Positions 15,252-18,041 of a stretch of 18,041 nucleotides of DNA are shown piece by piece; within the stretch, counting starts at the first letter, position 1; each line of letters starts with the position of its first letter. The DNA lies in NCBI GenBank assembly GCA_024236155.1, contig JACKLA010000011.1:1-18041 (forward strand). The letters are read 5' to 3'. The notes beneath the pieces are model-generated. The model searched no databases, was not told the DNA's origin, and saw nothing but the letters and a program-made list of their open reading frames with translations. The DNA is from Sphingomonadaceae bacterium. GTDB taxonomy: Bacteria; Pseudomonadota; Alphaproteobacteria; Sphingomonadales; Sphingomonadaceae. A program made the position numbers and the translations under genes.

Positions 15252-15313
15252 CAGTGATCCGCATCGTAACCACCAGTTTGAGTGGGTATCCAGACTGGGA
15301 CTGAAGGCGACGC

Positions 15314-15454
15314 GCGCTGCCCAGAGCTGCGGCGCGCGAATGGGGGGCGGACGGCACCACCGTCAACAATGTCCAACGAGTCACGGCGACCTGGGGCGAT
15401 GTCGATGTTCCGCGTCCAAGCAATCCCTTGGGAGGCTATGGATCTTCGGAGGGG
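15314..15454 (+). pseudogene. fragment of an SDR C-terminal region (remnant)
   Basis: Frame 2 (codons starting at 15314) translates to an open stretch containing RAAAREWGADGTTVNNV and, further on, LGGYGSSEG. The first part is the pattern of the SDR helix and strand after the catalytic Tyr-Lys (compare AREWGxDGITVN). An in-frame stop lies just upstream at 15302, no catalytic YxxxK precedes it, and the homology appears to stop near 15454. It therefore looks like a broken piece of a second SDR, in the orientation opposite to the neighbouring remnant. The rest of 15155-15464 holds only the two inverted repeats listed. Confidence 0.4.
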
Positions 15455-15464
15455 CCAAGCGCGT

Positions 15465-15896
15465 CTACGTTACAATGCCCGCTTCCATCTCAAACCCGGC
15501 AGCACCTGCGGCCTTCGTGCATTTGGTTACGACGAAGCCAGGGCTGATGATGTTCACGCGGATGTTGCGCGGTGCCAGTTTCTTGGCGAGATCTTCCGAA
15601 ATCGAGTTTACCGCCACCTTGGTCGCGGTGTAGACCGATGTGCCAGGCCTGCGCAACGTGGTGAACGACGACGAGATGTTGATGACGCAGCCGGCTTCGC
15701 GCAGATGCGGTATCGCTGACAGGGTCGTCAGGATGACGCCTAGCACATTGAGTTCGAAAGCGCGGCGATAGTCGTCTTCGTTGGCATGTTCTACGGGCGC
15801 GGCAGTCCAGATGCCGGAATTGTTGACCAGGATGTCGAGGCCGCCGAAGTGCGACACCGCCGCATCACCAACCTGACCGTAGCCAATAAGAGTCAT
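15465..15896 (-). pseudogene. SDR gene truncated at both ends
   Basis: The 143-codon reading frame matches the middle of a classical SDR: FGGLDILVNNSGIW, FELNVLGVIL, INISSSFTT, the active-site VYTATK (YxxxK), then NIRVNIISPGFVVTK. The N-terminal cofactor half (TGxxxGIG and about 70 residues) is missing, replaced by sequence next to the integrase. An in-frame stop precedes the first ATG (TAA, then CATATG). The C-terminal 40 or so residues are also missing, ending abruptly at a TAG. The catalytic residues survive, but without the dinucleotide-binding motif it should be inactive. The upstream cut lies within about 50 bases of the integrase 3' end, consistent with disruption by that element's insertion or excision. 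Confidence 0.75.
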
Positions 15897-15926
15897 ATGT
15901 TAGTTATCACAGCTTGGCCTCGATCG

Positions 15927-15946
15927 GAGCCTGCTCCCGTAGGCTC
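15927..15946. repeat. inverted repeat at the integrase 3' end
   Basis: GAGCCT (15927-15932) and AGGCTC (15941-15946) form a 6-bp inverted repeat with an 8-base loop, overlapping the integrase stop codon. It sits at the boundary between the broken SDR gene and the integrase. It could be a weak terminator (no T-run) or part of the element's end. Confidence 0.3.
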
Positions 15947-16928
15947 AAAGAAACCCTTCCCCTGCATGATCATCGAATAGCTCAGCCGACCGAACATAGC
16001 CCAGGAGAACCTCGACCTTCTTGTGGCGTGACACCTCCTGCATCTTGGCGATGGTCGCGCCGTTGCGGGAGGCCTCGGTTAGGAACCCAGCCCGCAGCGA
16101 ATGCCCCGCCACCGCCTCCGGGTCGATACCCACGCGGCCTGCATATTTCTGAATGAGCCGCGCGATCGAGCGGTCGGACATCGGCGCATCGGTCGGCCGC
16201 CCTTGTGGATCGATCTGATAGAACAGCGGCCCGGCACCGTGCCCCCGCACCGCCAACCACGCTTTCAGCCGCTCCAAGGGTTTGAGCACTTTGCCCGCCG
16301 GCACTGCGATCTCCTGCCCCTCGCCCTCCTGATCGGTCTTGGAATAACGCAAAGTCAGTTTCAGGCCCTTGTCGACCAGTTCCACATCCCGCAATTCGAG
16401 CCCGACCAGTTCCGAGCGCCGAAGGGCGGCCGCTAGGCCCAGCGCCAGGATCGCCCGGTCGCGAATCGAGCGGGTGCCCTCCCCCTCGGCCACCGCGATC
16501 ATCGCCGCCAATTCCCTCGCCGTAATCGCCGACTTGCGGGCTCTCGGCCGTGCTCGCGCCTCGCGGCGGATGCCGGCGAGCGTATCGGAAATCACCCCGC
16601 GCGCATCGCGCTGCGTCGGCGGCACGTGCCCGTCCTGCCGATGCTTCCACCCGATTGCCGCCAAATGCCGTCCGATCGTGGTGTCGGCTTTGCCGGCCAG
16701 CGCCAGCGCGGCAAGGTAGGTTGCCACCGCTTCGGTGCGTGCGGGTAACGGGGTCAAGCCACGCTCATCGCACCAGCCTTCGAACCGGACCCAATCGCTG
16801 GTGTAGGCGCGCAGGGTGTTCGCCGCCTTGGCCTGCGTGCGATAGACCCGCGCCGCGGCAATTTCTTCGCTGAGCCGCCCGCCGGGTTCGGCTAGCGTGT
16901 CAGGCGATGTCGCAGAGACGGCGGTCAT
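15945..16928 (-). CDS. tyrosine recombinase/integrase
   Basis: A 327-residue phage-type integrase. The N-terminal SAM-like core-binding domain includes ANTLRAYTSDWVRFEGWCDERG (37-58). The catalytic set is complete: R170 (ALRRSEL), K197 (YSKTDQ), H276-x-x-R279 (GHSLRAG), H302 (SRHKKVEVLLG) and nucleophile Y311. It should be active in site-specific strand exchange. It has no integron-integrase extra domain that I can see, and no tRNA or attC-like array is next to it. Compact stand-alone integrases of this kind are common on alphaproteobacterial plasmids and islands. Its 3' end abuts a truncated SDR gene, and it is divergent from the amidoligase-like gene, sharing a 126-base gap. Confidence 0.9.
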   Translation of the reverse strand: MTAVSATSPDTLAEPGGRLSEEIAAARVYRTQAKAANTLRAYTSDWVRFEGWCDERGLTPLPARTEAVATYLAALALAGKADTTIGRHLAAIGWKHRQDGHVPPTQRDARGVISDTLAGIRREARARPRARKSAITARELAAMIAVAEGEGTRSIRDRAILALGLAAALRRSELVGLELRDVELVDKGLKLTLRYSKTDQEGEGQEIAVPAGKVLKPLERLKAWLAVRGHGAGPLFYQIDPQGRPTDAPMSDRSIARLIQKYAGRVGIDPEAVAGHSLRAGFLTEASRNGATIAKMQEVSRHKKVEVLLGYVRSAELFDDHAGEGFL

Positions 16929-16988
16929 GGAGACCCCTGTCGGCTGCCAAAGTTGATGTCATCGCAGCGTCCGGTGGAAGGGCTTCTG

Positions 16989-17005
16989 TGCCATAATTAA
17001 TGGCA
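16989..17005. promoter_or_regulatory. palindrome between integrase and amidoligase-like gene
   Basis: TGCCAT (16989-16994) and ATGGCA (17000-17005) are exact inverted repeats around AATTA, giving a 17-bp near-perfect palindrome. It sits in the middle of the divergent 126-base gap. Size and symmetry suit either an operator for one or both divergent genes or a recombinase core site (two short arms around an AT-rich spacer). The two cannot be told apart by sequence alone. Confidence 0.4.
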
Positions 17006-17054
17006 ACTCCGCTCGTGCGTTTACACGCCCGGCAATTGATTTACCTTCCCGACC

Positions 17055-18041
17055 ATGTCCGAAACCCCTTCCTGGCGTGCCGGCTTCGAGCTGGAAGTCA
17101 TTCTTGGCGACCTCGGCGAGCCTCGTTTTGAGAGAGAGCTGCGCGAAGGAGAGGCCATGGACGAGGCCTCGCCCGCCTTCTGCCGAGCATTCGCGGCCAA
17201 ATTGCGGGACCGGACAGGCCGCGCCTGGTCCGCCCCATCCGGAACCCCGAAGCAGCCCGGCTTTTATGTCGTCCCTGAATATGGGCTCGATCCACTGAAC
17301 TGGCCTGAAGATCGCCTGGCAGGCGTAGAATTGCTGACCCCTCCCCTGCTCGTGGACGATGCCGAGATGGTCAGATCTGAGTTATGCGACGCGATCTACG
17401 AGATCGACGGCGATTTCAACTTCTTCGAAAGTGAGCATACCGCCATCTGCGGTTGGCACATCAACATCGATGCCGGGAATGGCCATCGGCTCGATCCCGA
17501 CCGGTTCATCGTCGGCGTCGATGAATTGCTGCTGCTCGCGAACAACGACCGGCTGTTCAGCCGCTACACGGCCTTGCAGCGCCATGCCGTCGGCGTGCCG
17601 CTATTGCGGCATCTGGCGCATGATCCGACCGGCAAATTCCTGCTTGGCTCGGCGCTTGGTAACTTGCTCGAGGCCCGCGCCGGGCGCGACAAAGGCTATG
17701 CCGCCAATTTCGCCAAGCTGGACAAGGGCTACTTGGAGTTGCGCCATTTCAGCGCGGAAGCGTTCTTCAACGGCCCTCGCCTCACCGAACAACTCGAGCG
17801 CATTCCCGCCGCCTTCGACGTCTGGCCCACCTACAGCAAACCCTTCGAGCAAGCCTTTCGCCAGAAGTTTCTGCTGCTCTCGCGCTGGCTTGCCCGAAAT
17901 CGCGACAAACTGGCGTGGAACCTGGCTCACGGCCTGGTCGCCGCCTCGGGCCAGGTTCATTTCGTCGACGAACCGCTCGGCCACGTGATGGCCGACGGCC
18001 TGGTCGAACTCAATCTGTTCGGGCGCGGCGCGTACGAGTAT
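17055..18041 (+). CDS. putative amidoligase-fold (COOH-NH2 ligase) protein, 5' part
   Basis: An open reading frame of 329 codons from ATG 17055 running off the right edge without a stop. Motifs resemble the putative amidoligase family: GFELEV (10-15), then GVELLTPPL, ICGWHINIDAG, and LELRHFSAEAFF, matching the family's G-[FI]-E-x-E opening, C-G-x-H-x-x-[VI]-D centre and E-x-R late motif. Members have a glutamine-synthetase-like catalytic fold and are proposed to form amide bonds, often encoded with gamma-glutamyl cyclotransferases or peptidases; the real reaction is unknown. Composition matches the integrase more than the BVMO. It is transcribed divergently from the integrase and is probably cargo of the same mobile segment. 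Family assignment is by eye. Confidence 0.6.
   Translation, partial: MSETPSWRAGFELEVILGDLGEPRFERELREGEAMDEASPAFCRAFAAKLRDRTGRAWSAPSGTPKQPGFYVVPEYGLDPLNWPEDRLAGVELLTPPLLVDDAEMVRSELCDAIYEIDGDFNFFESEHTAICGWHINIDAGNGHRLDPDRFIVGVDELLLLANNDRLFSRYTALQRHAVGVPLLRHLAHDPTGKFLLGSALGNLLEARAGRDKGYAANFAKLDKGYLELRHFSAEAFFNGPRLTEQLERIPAAFDVWPTYSKPFEQAFRQKFLLLSRWLARNRDKLAWNLAHGLVAASGQVHFVDEPLGHVMADGLVELNLFGRGAYEY

Noticed and set aside
15945..16928. Integron integrase with gene cassettes
   Set aside because: The IntI-specific extra domain is not visible, and no attC-like series of inverted sites is found beside it.
17359..17988. 209-codon plus-strand frame near the right end
   Set aside because: It overlaps the amidoligase-like frame, which carries motifs and starts earlier; this one is Ser/Arg-rich shadow sequence.
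1..18041. CRISPR array, rRNA or tRNA genes
   Set aside because: No regularly spaced repeats, no rRNA signature and no tRNA cloverleaf or GTTCGANTC-type arm in a suitable setting were seen, including next to the integrase.

Overview
The window reads as high-GC alphaproteobacterial DNA, most likely from a sphingomonad (Novosphingobium/Sphingobium type). This is inferred from protein style, dense gene packing and the integrase type; no rRNA or other phylogenetic marker is present. It looks like an accessory catabolic region joined to a mobile-element segment.

Bases 1-10460 hold ten same-strand, tightly packed genes, several with overlapping stop and start codons. In order they are: the 3' end of a methylcrotonyl/geranyl-CoA-type carboxylase beta subunit (AtuC-like); an enoyl-CoA hydratase (AtuE-like); the biotin-carrying alpha subunit (AtuF-like); an AtuA-family protein; a small NTF2/SnoaL-like protein; a two-subunit adenosylcobalamin acyl-CoA mutase (large catalytic and small B12-binding subunits) with its MeaB-type GTPase; an SDR; and a XenA-type Old Yellow Enzyme. 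The first four resemble the acyclic terpene utilization (Atu) module, which carboxylates and hydrates a beta-methyl-branched enoyl-CoA. Coupling that module to a B12 carbon-skeleton mutase is unusual. The mutase also lacks the residues that define methylmalonyl-, isobutyryl- and 2-hydroxyisobutyryl-CoA mutases, including the conserved active-site His.

Bases 10461-13466 hold an intergenic region with a candidate promoter/operator and a 920-residue STAND ATPase of the MalT/LuxR type, the likely regulator. A convergent type I Baeyer-Villiger monooxygenase (13541-15154, minus strand) follows, separated by a perfect 12-bp inverted repeat. Its DNA is visibly more AT-rich than the operon.

Bases 15155-15900 are a scar with two truncated SDR remnants in opposite orientations. 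Bases 15945-18041 hold an intact tyrosine recombinase (minus strand) and a divergent gene for a putative amidoligase-fold protein, which runs off the window. A 17-bp palindrome lies between them.

Taken together (inference), an enone reductase, a BVMO, an SDR, a CoA carboxylase/hydratase and a B12 mutase suggest a route for breaking down a branched or gem-dimethyl terpenoid or alicyclic ketone: reduction of the enone, oxygen insertion and ring opening, then CoA-level carboxylation and carbon-skeleton rearrangement to pass methyl branches that block beta-oxidation. The substrate cannot be read from the sequence.
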